In this document: positions 53,090-63,680 of the stretch, in pieces | Numbering within the stretch: the first letter of the stretch is position 1 | Layout of the letters: each line of letters starts with the position of its first letter | From: Saccopteryx bilineata | Taxonomy: Eukaryota > Chordata > Mammalia > Chiroptera > Emballonuridae | Direction: 5' to 3' | Length of the DNA: 64,000 bases | Assembly (NCBI RefSeq): GCF_036850765.1 | Contig: NC_089492.1 | Coordinates: forward strand, 290,072,590-290,136,589 | Program-made: the position numbers and the translations under genes | The notes under the pieces: model-generated | Seen by the model: the letters and a program-made list of their open reading frames with translations, nothing else | The model's database searches: none | Told to the model about the DNA's origin: nothing

Positions 53090-53251
53090 GATACAGTCAC
53101 CATCACTGATACAGTCACCAATGCTGATACAATCAGCATCGTTGATATAGTCAGCATCACTGATACAGTCAGCATCACTGATACAGTCACCCTTGCTGAT
53201 ACAGTCACCATTACTGATACAGTCACCCTTCCTTATACAGTCAGCATCACT
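53090..53251 (+). repeat. 18-bp minisatellite, nine copies
   Basis: Units of GATACAGTCACCATCACT and variants start every 18 bp from 53090 to 53234. Degenerate traces extend on both sides (53055-53089 and 53252-53272). Because 18 is a multiple of three, a minus-strand frame stays open and repeats a six-residue unit such as VSVMVT. No gene context supports translation. Confidence 0.93.
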
Positions 53252-53419
53252 GTCACCCTCACTGATGCTCCAGGTCCTTGAGTCTCACTGGGGCTCAGCT
53301 CTGGCACCTGCAGGTCAAGACACCATTTAGAAAAGGCCATTAGATCTGTGCAGCCTCATCAGGAATGGTGAAGCCACAAATGGCCATCCCTCCCCACTGA
53401 CGGAGTCCCTGCTGTATTG

Positions 53420-53590
53420 CTTTAACTGGATTTATTTCTATTTAATTTTTAAAAAATTTATTTACTTATTTATATTTTTCAATTACAGTTGACATTCAGT
53501 ATCATTCTACATTAGTTTCAGGTGTACAGCCTAGTGGCTAGACATTTATAAATATATAATTTGATTGTATTTTAAAAAAATCCTGCATAA
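53420..53590 (-). mobile_element. L1 3' end, antisense
   Basis: CAATTACAGTTGACATTCAG, then ACATTAGTTTCAGGTGTACA and GCCTAGTGGCTAGACATTTA, is a well-known antisense L1 3' UTR sequence. Confidence 0.8.
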
Positions 53591-54829
53591 CCCTTCCTCT
53601 GCTCCCACCTCAGAGGTCAGATTTCCCTCTGACAATGTCTGGTGTGTGCGTGTCATCCTTGGTGTCCCACCGGCTGCTGCCCAAGACTTCATGGTTGCTC
53701 TGATGGTGGCCTCCGCTCACCTCTCTCAACTGTGGTCTCAGGGGGTGTTTGAGGTCCAGGTGAGGCCTGTGGTCTTTGATCCCTTTGGAGCCGGGATTAG
53801 AAAAGACTGCTGATGTGGGGAGGGCGGAGAGTTGCTGTTGCCATGGTCGCGGCTGGCCATGGGGAATCTGAAAACCATCAGTCTGTGAGCCACAGGGAGA
53901 GGCTGTGGACTTCACTCTCAAGGTTGCTGTGGGGAGCCAGGGAGATGTGGGACACGAGCTGGGGTCCTTGGCTGGGTCAAGATGGAGGCAAAAGGGACTG
54001 CGGGGGTGGGGGCATCTCTTGGGCTGAGCCAGGGCTCTGCCTCCCACCCAGGTCCACGATGAATGGGCTATGTCTCTGCAGGGCCAGCAAGGCCCAGGAG
54101 CTGTCACACTCGGGCACTCCAGGATTGTGCTGCAGGTGCCGTTGCCTTGATGTGAACTCCCCGAGGACCTCCGAAGGAGGGAGAAGCAGCAATCCCCCAG
54201 GCTGCCTGATTGCAGAATGTGGAGGTGGGGGGGTACGCCCTCCAAATACTTTATGTTGACAGTGGCGGTCAAAGGCAAACCGTGGTCTGCAGGGTGGACT
54301 GCTTTCTTCTTCTCGGTCACTCTTCAAAAGCCTAGGGGCCCCCACAGGAATGGGTCACCTGGTACAGGTCATCACACCTGAGATGACCCTGGGGAAGGTG
54401 CCCCAACCACGATAGGTCCCTGTCTTCTTACATCACTGGAAGGGTGAGTGGAGCAGCTCAGTGAGTGTGGAGTGGAGTGGGGGTGAAGTGGGGCGGGTGG
54501 GGGCCTGGGGGCAGCTCTGAAATCAGAGGGGCCCAGCATCAGCTCTGGAAGGTGACCTGCAGCCTCCAGCACCCTCATCTCATCTCCCACCAGAAGCAAT
54601 CTTGGCTATCAAGATTCATTCATGTCCAAGGCTGGTGAGTGGTTCCCGTGTGCGGAGAGCCCTTCATTGAGCACGCGTGCTGGACCCCAGCTCTGCAGAG
54701 ATGCCACAGGTTGGGGGGGCTGGTCACGCCGCGGCTTTCCACGGCAGTTATGGAGGGCGTAGCCTTGGAGTTACCAGGTTGCCCTGCAACCTCTCTCTAC
54801 TATTCTTGCAACTTCCTGAGAGCTTATAA
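53591..54829. other. GC-rich sequence, no gene recognised
   Basis: The long minus-strand open stretch at 53610-54320 (236 codons) has no recognisable domain and overlaps a plus-strand frame of 148 codons. A coding call is not supported. Confidence 0.4.
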
Positions 54830-55087
54830 TCATGTCAACTGTAACTACAACTTAATGGCTTAACATTTAATACACTTCTTAACTATTAATAAATTTTCTT
54901 ACTTCAATTTACTTTATATTAAAACTAAATTAGATTTAATAGAACAATAAATCCATATAAATATAAAGAGCAAAAAACCCCCAAAAACCCAAAAACCAAA
55001 AACCAAACCAAACCAATGCTTGCAGGTGGTTTAAACATTTAGATCATGTACCAGTCAAATTTTTAGATGATGATTTTCATCCTGAAT
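54830..55087. other. AT-rich sequence with A/C-rich simple repeat
   Basis: AT-rich sequence leads into a CCAAAAACCAAACC-type run at 54970-55017. It may be the eroded tail of a retroelement. Confidence 0.4.

Positions 55088-55153
<66 letters not shown>
55088..55153 (+). repeat. (TA)n(TG)n(TA)n microsatellite
   Basis: Sixty-six bases alternate pyrimidine and purine, with TA arms on both sides of a TG core. Confidence 0.95.
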
Positions 55154-57020
55154 AATAAAACCAAGGAAGCACAAAATCAACAAAATGATGGCAACTTTCC
55201 CCAAGCGCTGAGACGAGGCAGGTGCTTGACTAGGGGACCGAGGCTGGGGAAGGGGCTGCACTTTGTGCCGGGCGGTCAGGTGAGGAGGGATGCAGATGAC
55301 CCCCCCCCACACACCTGTTTACTTCTATTGCTGTGCTCAGACATACGTATGGTCCTTTCTCTAAAGTCTCGGGATTCCCATGGCCTCCCCTACAAGCCTC
55401 AGGCTCAGGATACCTCCTGAGGACACGGTGACCCCCCCAACCTCGTAGCGGGTGGGTGCCCCCTCCCTGCTCCCACCACCACCTGGTTTCGGTGGCTGTC
55501 TCCTCTGGGAGAGCTCCTGGCACCCGTCGTAAGGGAGACACACAGACCACTTTGGATAGCCATTTAAACAAGAGACGAAACTCCCTGTAAAGCAGTAACT
55601 CATACAGGGGGAGGCATTTTATTGTCTTGTTTTCTTTACAGCCATTCTGAATGGGAACATAAAAGTCACTGGAAAGTCCCGGTTCCCGTCACCTCTGGCC
55701 CCCTTTTCAGACTCCACAGAGTGACACGTTGGTTTTCCTGGGATCCCGCCTCTGGGCCAGCGCAGGGAAGGACAAACTGGGGAGGGGGCTGCCTTTGTCA
55801 TTCCACTATCCAGAAAAAATATATATGTTCCCCGTGTCGAGAGGAGTGCAAGCCCCTGGGCTCACGTGAGGGGTTAGAGAGCTGAGGCATGGGGGGGGGG
55901 ACTCAGAAAGTAGGAGCCTGGGACCTCCCAGTGGTCCCTTGTCCATCTCTCCCCTTCCACCCTCATCCACAGATGGAGATGGTGATTGACAGCCGGCTTT
56001 GGTATCTCTGCCGCTGTGCTAGGAGAAGGGCATTCCAGAAGGAATGGAGAACTGTTCTTCCCCGTGCTGAGGCTCCACGTGGGAGCTGCGTGAAGGTTGG
56101 GGAGTGAATGAGGATGCATGGCCTGTGGGGGGGATCCCTCGCGACTCTCTGCACCCTGTTTTCATCCTCAGTAAAACGGGTGAGGGGTGCATCTGCCCTG
56201 ACACAATGGATCTGGGAGAAAAGCGAGCCGGTGTGTGATGCTCTGAAGGAAGCAGGAGGAGGAATCCTCCCAGTGCTCTGCTTGGGCAGGTGCCTGCCTC
56301 CAGCTCGCCTCCAATCACAGCCCGGCCCTGAGGCTGCAGGCTTCACTACGACGAAAAGCACTTGGTGGCACCAGGACTCACGGGGATTGGGACAGGGTCC
56401 AAGAACCGGGATCGGCAACTGTTCCCATCTCAAAGCAGGGAGGGAGGTGGATTCTAGAAACCTGCTAGAAACCCGAGGGGCTGGAAGGCATTGCAGTCGG
56501 CGTGCAGGGTGGGGGTGGGGGGTCAGGGTCTGGTTGCTCACGGCCTCACTGTAGTCCATCCCGGTTGGACATATTTGCGACATGCCTTCTGTGTCGGGTG
56601 TCCCATTCGAAAACCCGTGTTCATATATCTGAAGGGGTTCTGAAGGGGGTTGGAGCAACCAGCAACGTTTCATCCTGGGAGAGAAAGTCTGGGGAGTCCG
56701 CCGCCTCTGGAGGTGGGGCAGGCATTTCTGAAGACGAGGATGGATGACTCAGCTCTTTCTGTGGCCTCGGAAGGCGGAGCCGATGCTTCAGAGAAAGGAG
56801 TTTTCATCTGGTGAAGGGAAGGAGCCTCTCAAAGTGTGAGCCATTCAGAGTGGGGCCAGGCCACCTGGCTGGGCAACGCCCGGCCTTGCTCCTCAGTATG
56901 ACATCGTCAGACTCAGTGAACGCTTGATGGGGCTTAGGGGTTTGAAGTACTGTACATGGTACCTGGGTTACATAGAAAGATCTGAGGTCTAGGAGAGTTG
57001 GCCCAGGGAATTCTCTTTCA
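55154..57020. other. GC-rich sequence, no gene recognised
   Basis: Minus-strand (55963-56673) and plus-strand (56108-56554) open frames cover the same bases and neither shows a known fold or motif. No repeat was recognised. Confidence 0.4.
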
Positions 57021-57038
57021 TATATATATATATATATT
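57021..57038 (+). repeat. Short (TA)n tract
   Basis: A brief TA microsatellite just left of the hAT element. Confidence 0.85.
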
Positions 57039-57057
57039 TAAAGGACAGCTTCTAGCA

Positions 57058-57378
57058 CAGGGGTCGGGAACCTATGGCTCACGAGCCAGATGTGGCTCTT
57101 TTGATGGCTGCATCTGGCTCGCAGACAAATCTTTAATAAAAAAAATAACAACATTAAAAATATAAAACATTCTCATGTATTACAATCCATTCATTTCCTA
57201 CCGCTCATGTTCATGGGTGTGGGTGGCTGGAGCCAATCACAGCTGTCCTCTGAGACAACACCAAATTTTTATTGGATAATGCCCAACGTACACGGGTCAT
57301 TGTATGGCTCTCACGGAATTACATTTTAAAATATGTGGTGTTCATGGCTCTCTCAGCCAAAAAGGTTCCCGACCCCTG
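57058..57378. mobile_element. Non-autonomous hAT transposon (family B)
   Basis: The 321-bp element has perfect 15-bp terminal inverted repeats, CAGGGGTCGGGAACC and GGTTCCCGACCCCTG. The 8-bp flanks TTCTAGCA (57050-57057) and TGCTAGCA (57379-57386) match at seven positions. The interior differs from family A and contains TGTGGCTCTTTTGATGGCTG and CACAGCTGTCCTC. There is no transposase frame. Confidence 0.92.
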
Positions 57379-57386
57379 TGCTAGCA

Positions 57387-58279
57387 TTTTCCCATCAGGA
57401 ACCTAGCATGTGACCCCAGGATGTGTCTCTGCCTGTTGGTCACCGTTGTCCTGTCTCATCTTATTCAGGCTGCAAAGGGTGACGTTCCTGGGACGATGAA
57501 ACTCAGCAGCCAGCCGGCTGCTCACCACACGAAGACCAAGAGGCTTCGTTTGACCTCTGCAGAGCTGACACCCCCATCCAGACCCACGACCCCTGCCTTC
57601 ATGCTGGGGGCCGGGAGGGGGTCCTCTGAGAAGGGCTCTTCACGCTCCGTTTTTAGCACCGAATGCACAGCACTTTTATAAAGTTCAGCCAGTCCAGGAG
57701 CCAAGCTGAGAATCCTGTCCTTGTATCCCAGGCTGGGGGCATGTTTGCCTCACCCCTGAGTGCCACTGTCCCCCCAGGAGGATGGGACAAAGGGAGAAAG
57801 AAGCAGGATCTAAGTCGCCCGGTCATCTCCCGCATCAGGTCCCGCTGTCGCCGTGAGTCTTAGAACCTGGCAGGTGGACCCGGGCTGTACTCTTATGTGA
57901 CGGGATGGGAACCGTCACCCTGGGACGGTTCTGACTGCTCGCCGCAGAGACAGGACGGTGAGAGAATCCGGAAGCTGCCCGCGCCGCCGGGAAGAAGCGG
58001 CTGGTTGTCCTGTCCCCGTTCTCTGCAGGCAGCCAGCCGCCTTCCAGCACATTTCGTTCTCTGCAGGCGGCCACCGCTTTTGTTCCCCTTTGCTTTTCTT
58101 CTGCTTCCTATCTGGGCGGCGAGGCTGTCTGGGCTCCACAGCCTTTGATGGGAGCGGAGGAGGAGAGTGAGCCACCAGTCAAAGAAGACGGAGACTCTCT
58201 TGTCCAGCCTCTGTCCTCGGACTCGGGAATCAACGGATTCGTCGTCGGCTTGCTAGACCTGCCTGACACTCGGTGATGT
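57387..58279. other. GC-rich sequence with local CpG enrichment, no gene recognised
   Basis: CpGs are frequent at 57815-58020 (for example CCCGCGCCGCCGGG). No first-exon pattern or TATA box was seen and open frames conflict. Confidence 0.35.
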
Positions 58280-58400
58280 TAAACATATTTGCAGGCTCCA
58301 TTTGTGAGATCTTAAAGGGTGTCTGCTGTGGCTTGGCAGGAAAGTCTAATTAAAACGTCATGGTTTCTTTCTCAATTTAAGTCTAGAGGACTGATATCCC
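58280..58400. promoter_or_regulatory. Candidate conserved non-coding element
   Basis: TTAAACATATTTGCAGGCTC, GAAAGTCTAATTAAAACGTC (homeodomain core TAATTA) and TTCTCAATTTAAGTC lie in repeat-free sequence between GC-rich and A-rich stretches. Confidence 0.35.
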
Positions 58401-59654
58401 TTTTTTCTTTTTCTAAACAAAAATTTTTATGGAACCACAATATATGATATAAAACAGGCAAAAAAAAAAAACAACATTAAAAAAAAAGAGATCTTCTGAT
58501 TGAGGCAGGAGCCAGGCTCAGGGACCCACCCCTGGGTGTCCGGGACGGCTCTTCAGATAATATTGGAAGACGTTTGCTGTCTTAATTCGGGAGCAAAGCA
58601 TGGGGTTTGTTCCAGGAAGGAGCCTTCCAGTAGCTCTGGACTTGCCATCAGAGTTAAAGCCCAATTTGTTTGTTTATTGGCTGTCCACCACATGTCAGGG
58701 TTTGTTAGGTACTTGGAATACTTCAATGGGTGAGGAAAACAAGGTCCCCACTCTATCGAGCTTAGCTTTTAGGGAGCAACACAGACATTCTGTGCTGAGT
58801 GTTATGCGAGAAATAAACCCAGCCTGGTGTGACGGGGGACAGGGGCCAAGTGGCTTTAGCAAGGCTGTCCTCCCTGACGTACTGATTAGAACCAGGTGGG
58901 GGCTCTCTCCCCCAGGCTTCCTTATTCTTCTGAGCCACAGCGACACCAAGACTAAAGTGAGCCCCCGCACGGCCCAAAAGGAGGCCCTCAAAGGGATCTT
59001 GTCCAGCGATTCCCAGGTAGATGCACTCCCAAAGATGCAAGTCACTGGTAAATTCGGAAGCAGAGACATCCTCTGGGAAAGAAAAGATGGAGGAGTGGAT
59101 GTGTGTAGAACAACAGTCTTTTCTTGAAGAGATTATGACGTCATGTCCATGTGGAGCTTTGAGAGAGAGTGATATTTAAGGGTGGTGGGCAAGCTTTGCC
59201 CTTGCCAGAAAGGGCTTGCAAGTTGTTTATGAGGGTTCAGTAAGTCCTTGATTTGGGTCAAGAGAGACTCTCAGTAAGGCTTTATAGCTAGCTACTGGAG
59301 CATCTGGGAAATCAAGGGGTGAGGTTACAAAGAGGGAGCTCAGCCAGCACAAGCGAGCCCTGGGACCATGGCCTTCACCCAGCACCCGTCCTTCTTCAGG
59401 ACCGCAGAGAGCGCCATCTCTCTCCAGTCCCCCGTGGGAGACAAAGGCGGTCCGTGGATCCTCAGGGTGGAGCCAGTATGGCACAGCATGAAAAATCACA
59501 AGAAAATAGAGAAAGGAAACATGCATGCAGGCCTTATCATATAAACTGGTTCATGCCTATCCCTTGTGCTCAAGCCGTGCTTGGATGAACCCTGTACAAT
59601 GCCAGGGAAGAGTCCATGATTGAACGAATACGAACAAAACGAGTGGAGAGTAAT
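58401..59654. other. Unassigned sequence
   Basis: A-rich runs lie at 58459-58488. No exon or repeat family is supported. Confidence 0.3.
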
Positions 59655-59758
59655 ATTTTAAAACATCGGCTTTATTGAAGTATCAACACGCAGTAAATGA
59701 CACAGCTACTACGTTGAACAATATGGCATAGGTGTGCACCTGCGAAGCCATCTCTATG

Positions 59759-60152
59759 CAGTGAATTGTGGAATCTCCCCTCTGCACCTCCCCCCTAAAT
59801 TCATACATTGATGTCCGAACCCCTGGCACATCAGAATGTGACTATGTTTGTAGACAAGATCTTAAAGAGGTAGTGGAGTTAAAATGAGGTCATTAAAGTG
59901 GGCCTTACCTCTAAATAACTGATGTCATTAGGAGAAGAGAAAATTAGGACACAGAAGGGTGACCATGTGAGGAAAACAGAGGGAGACGGTGGCCGTCCAC
60001 ACACCAAGAAGAGAGGCCTCAGGAGAAGCCAGCCCTGCTGACATCGGGATCTCTGACTTCCGGCCTCCAGAACTGTAAGAAAGCAAATTTCTATTTTTTA
60101 GTTCACTCAGTCCCTGAGGCTTTGTACCAGCAGCCTGAGCGAATGAATACAC
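59759..60152 (+). mobile_element. MLT1/MST-type LTR (MaLR) inside the L1
   Basis: The order CCTAAATTCATACATTGATG, GAATGTGACTATGTTTGTAG, ACATCGGGATCTCTGACTTC, GGCCTCCAGAACTGTAAGAA and GCAAATTTCTATTTTTTAG follows MaLR LTRs. L1 sequence continues on both sides, so the LTR inserted into the L1. The exact ends are uncertain by several bases. Confidence 0.75.
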
Positions 60153-62095
60153 CCTCAAAACAACGAAGATAATAAGTATATTCATTTTTCTACAAGCTGC
60201 CTCATGATGCAATCTTTTCCTGTGTCCCTCTGGCCCCCGCACTATTCATAGGCACCGCTGGTCTGTTTTCTGTCACTATAGATTAGTTTGAATTTTCTGG
60301 ACTTTTATAGACATGAAATCATACAGTATGTACGCTCCTTTTTGGGAGGTGGAGAGTCTGGCTTCCTTCACTGAACAAAATTGAGATTCATTCACATTAT
60401 ATTACATATCAATAGTTCATTCCTTTCTACATTTTTTTTCGTGCACAGGGTAGCATTCCCCTGTGTGGGGATTGTCCATGATTTATTTGTCTATTCATCT
60501 GTTGATGGACAGTTGGGTTGTTTCCAGTTTTTGACCTTAACAAATAAAGATGCCAGGAGTAGGTTTGTATCCCAGTCTTGCTGTGAACATAGGCTTCCCC
60601 TCCCCCTTTGGGTAAATGTAAATCCCCACTGTTTTGCAAAATCCCACCAGGCAATGCGTGAGGGCTCCAGTGCCTCCACACACTCACAGATACTTGCCAC
60701 GGCTAATTTTTTTTAAATGTTAAACATCCTAACAGAAGTGTAATGCGATCTCACCGCAGTTTTAAGTTTGCACCTCCCTAGTGACATATCACATGGAGCA
60801 TCTTTCCACGTACTCATTTGCTGTCTGGACATCTTCTTTGGTGAAGTATCTGTTCAAATATTTTGTCCTTATAAAGGTTGTGTTATGTATTTTCTTTTTT
60901 TTCTATGTTCTTTGTATATTCTGGATACAAGATCTTTGTCAGACACATGCAATTGCTTTCTCAGTATGTGGCCGGTCTTTTCATTTCCTTAACAGTATCT
61001 TCTAAAGAGAAGACCCTTTAAATTTTGATGAAGTCCAAATTTATTAATTTGTCATCAGGTGGATTGTACATTTGGTGTCATGTGAAAAAAACAACAACTC
61101 TGTTTACCCCAAGGCCACCAAGGGTTGATGACAGAAGTTTTGTAGTTGAATAATTTTAGGTATTATATTTAGAACTCTGATCCATTGTGAGTTCATTTTT
61201 TATATGTGGGGCGTGTGTGAATCAAAGCTCAATTTTTTTTCTTGCATATGGCTATGCAACAGTTCCAGTACCATTTGTTGAAAAGATTATCCTTTCTCCA
61301 TTGAATTGTCTTTGAACATTTGTAAACAAACAAACAAACAAATAGACCCAGTTATCTATATGTGTGTGGAACTATTTCTGGACTCCCTATTTTATTCCAT
61401 TGATTTGTTTGTTGATATCGATGACAATAGTATATACTGTCTGAATTGCTGCAGCGTTACTTCATAATAAATTTTGACATCAGTCCTTTTTCTCCAAAAT
61501 GGGTTTGGTTATTCTAGGTCCTTTGCATGCATTTTTATATAAATTTTAGAATAAACATACACAATTCTCTGGGAGTTTTTGAATCAGTGAATCAATTTTT
61601 AACAAAAAGCTAGCTGTCATTCAGAACAGATTTGCATTGATTCTGTAGATCTATTTGGGGGAAAACTAATATCTATATAGCTTGAACTATAATGTATCTT
61701 ATGCTCTGTGACCACTGTATATCTTTCCACATATTTAGACCTTCCCTTATTTCTTACAGCAATGTTTTCAGTGTATAGACTGTGTGTTTTTTAAATCAGA
61801 TTTATCCTGAAGTATTTAGTTTTTTGATGCTATGATAGATAGTATTACTTTTTCAATTTTGATCTCTGATTGTTGCCAGTATATAGTATAATCAACTTTT
61901 GTATATTGATCTTGTATTCTGCAACCTTGCTAAACACACTTATTTATCTGTAGCATCTGTAGTGATGCCACCTTTCTTGTTTCTGACATTGCTAACATGT
62001 GTCTTTTTTGTTTGTTTGTTTTATTCATTCTGGCCAGAGGTTAATCAGTTTTATTGGTTTTCTCCAAGACTGACTTTTGGTTTCACTGATTTTCT

Positions 62096-62434
62096 TTATC
62101 TTTTTTCTTTTTTTTACAGAGACAGAGAGAGAGTCAGAGAGAAAAATAGATAGGGACAGACAGATAGGAACAGAGAGAGATGAGAAGCATCAATCATTAG
62201 TTTTTCATTGCGACACCTTAGTTGTTCATTGATTGCTTTCTCATACGTGCCTTGACCGTGGGGCTGCAGCAGACCAAGTGACCCTTTGCTCGAGCCAGTG
62301 ACCTTGGGTCCAAGCTGGTGAGCCTTGTTCAAACCAGATGAGCCCACACTCAAGCTGGCGACCTTGGGGTCTTGAACCTGGGTCCTCGGCATCCCAGCCG
62401 ATGCTCTATCCACTGCACCACCGCCTGGTCAGGC
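62096..62434 (-). mobile_element. tRNA-derived SINE, long body type, inside the L1
   Basis: The minus strand begins GCCTGACCAGGCGGTGGTGC, then GGTTCAAGACCCC and the body CACCAGCTTGGACCCAAGGT, ending in an A-rich tail seen as a T-run at 62100-62117. The 14-bp duplication TTCACTGATTTTCT lies at 62082-62095 and 62435-62448. It is a close relative of the copy at 49588. Confidence 0.93.
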
Positions 62435-62580
62435 TTCACTGATTTTCTCCACAACTGTTTTCCTGTATCATTGATTCCTTCTCTGATTCTTATTGTTGAC
62501 ATTCCTTGACTTACCTTGGGTTGAAGTACCTGTTTGTTTTCTAATTTCTTAAAAGTGGAAGCTGAGGGTCATTGACCTGT

Positions 62581-63066
62581 GCTCAGTCTAACAATCATGA
62601 TTCCCCATGAACTGAAGCACGTCTCTTTTGTGAGTTATAGAGGCTTCCGGTCCAGCCTGTGTTAATAAACAATCCCTGCCTTGAGTGAGCACTGGGTTCT
62701 GTCCTTCCTAATCCTTGGGTGGGTCTTTCTACAGAGTTGAGTAGTTTCCTCACCCACATGTGCTGACCAGCACTCAGCTGAACACTCGAAGGAACCGTGC
62801 ACCAATCAGCACAGTCCTCCTTTCTTGCCCAGCTCTCTCTCCTCTGAACTGTGTCCTGTAGACTCTTGCCGCCTTGGTCGTCCAGACTCTCAGCTCAGCC
62901 TCTCGCAGGCTGTCCACCGAGCTCCGTCTGTGCCAGGGCCTGAACACAGGAGACAGTCATTGTAGCAATTGTAGGGCTTGTGGTTTTTTTCCCCTTTTCT
63001 CACCACTCAGGGGTCATTGTGTTGCCAATGCCTAAAATCATGACTAATTTTTAAAAAAAATTTTGT
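62581..63066. other. Unassigned sequence
   Basis: No exon or repeat was recognised. An A/T run lies at 63052-63064, next to the U2 pseudogene. Confidence 0.35.
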
Positions 63067-63263
63067 CTGTTCCGTCCCCCTGCTCCAAAAGTCCATTTAA
63101 TATCTTGTCCTTGGGCAGAAAATGTATCAGCTACTGAACTGATAAGAACAGATACTACACTTGATCTCAGCCAAAGGGCGGAGAAATGGTGGAATGGAAG
63201 CCTGCCCCGTCCACTCCGCATGCCGGGCCCGTGTTTCAGGACTCCCGGGAATGGTGCAGCCCC
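63067..63263. pseudogene. RNU2 (pseudogene): U2 snRNA pseudogene with inverted 5' half
   Basis: U2 is the spliceosomal RNA that pairs with the intron branch point. Here 63067-63185 on the minus strand matches U2 from about nucleotide 6 to 124, including the branch-recognition region GTAGTATCTGTTCTTATCAG and a changed Sm site (ACTTTTGG for ATTTTTGG). The plus strand from 63188 to 63263 matches U2 from about 114 to the 3' end (TGGAATGGAAGCC, CCGTCCACTCCGC, GAATGGTGCAGCCCC). The two halves point away from each other and both contain U2 nucleotides 114-124. Many point differences and the broken order make it non-functional. The comparison is with the U2 sequence from memory. Confidence 0.85.
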
Positions 63264-63331
63264 CTTGGGGGAAACGACTGAGGTTCTAAATCAAAGATAA
63301 TGATATGTTTTTATGATCTGACACTTTGGCT

Positions 63332-63550
63332 CCTCCTGGGTTTTGCGCCTGCCTGCCTTCGGACCGGAACAACTCATCGGGCTTTCCTGGGTCTCCAACT
63401 TGCTGACTCCCCTTGAACATCTTGGAGCTTGTCAGCCTTTGTCACCACGTGAGCCAACTCCTTACAGTAAACCTCTCTCTGCAGATGTGTTTATGCGCGT
63501 AGGCATCTCATGGGCTCCGTGCCTCTGGAGAGCCCTGACTAATAAGGATT
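63332..63550 (+). repeat. Ancient mammalian interspersed repeat, 3' part
   Basis: CTGCCTTCGGACCGGAACAA, TCCTGGGTCTCCAACTTGCT, GTGAGCCAACTCCTTACAGT and a 3' end CTGGAGAGCCCTGACTAATA match the 3' portion of the same kind of old repeat whose 5' part lies at 5668. Class is not assigned. Confidence 0.65.
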
Positions 63551-63589
63551 TCTGCTCCAGGCAGGGGGGATAAATCTGGTCCCCATTAC

Positions 63590-63680
63590 GCAGTCAGACC
63601 ACAAAAGTGCTGGCTATCATTATTTACTGACACAAAGGATCATTTGGCATAAGGCGGACGGTGATACTGTCCCTTGTGGA
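63590..63680. promoter_or_regulatory. Candidate conserved non-coding element
   Basis: CAGACCACAAAAGTGCTGGC (RUNX-like ACCACA), TATCATTATTTACTGACACA and GATCATTTGGCATAAGGCGG lie in repeat-free sequence. Weak, by texture only. Confidence 0.25.

Larger units (their letters stand above)
59655..62580 (-). mobile_element. Old L1 3' portion, antisense, interrupted by an LTR and a SINE
   Basis: The plus strand shows L1M in reverse order: GGCTTTATTGAAGTATCAAC, then after the LTR, TTCTGTCACTATAGATTAGT, AAATCATACAGTATGTACGC, GATGGACAGTTGGGTTGTTT, GCTTTCTCAGTATGTGGCC, TGTATATTGATCTTGTATTC and, beyond the SINE, CATTGACCTGTG-side sequence. The right part corresponds to ORF2 read backwards, but stops and frameshifts close it. 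It is not active. Confidence 0.8.

Noticed and set aside
52855..53226. Minus-strand repeated-peptide gene
   Set aside because: The frame owes its openness to the 18-bp minisatellite and runs into an L1-adjacent simple repeat without gene context.
53610..54320. 236-codon minus-strand open frame
   Set aside because: It has no recognisable domain, overlaps plus-strand frames over the same bases, and lies in GC-rich sequence where stops are rare.
55963..56673. 236-codon minus-strand open frame
   Set aside because: Compositional; no domain, no splice context, and a conflicting plus-strand frame.
63067..63263. Functional U2 snRNA gene
   Set aside because: The order of halves is broken, the Sm site is changed and many substitutions are present.
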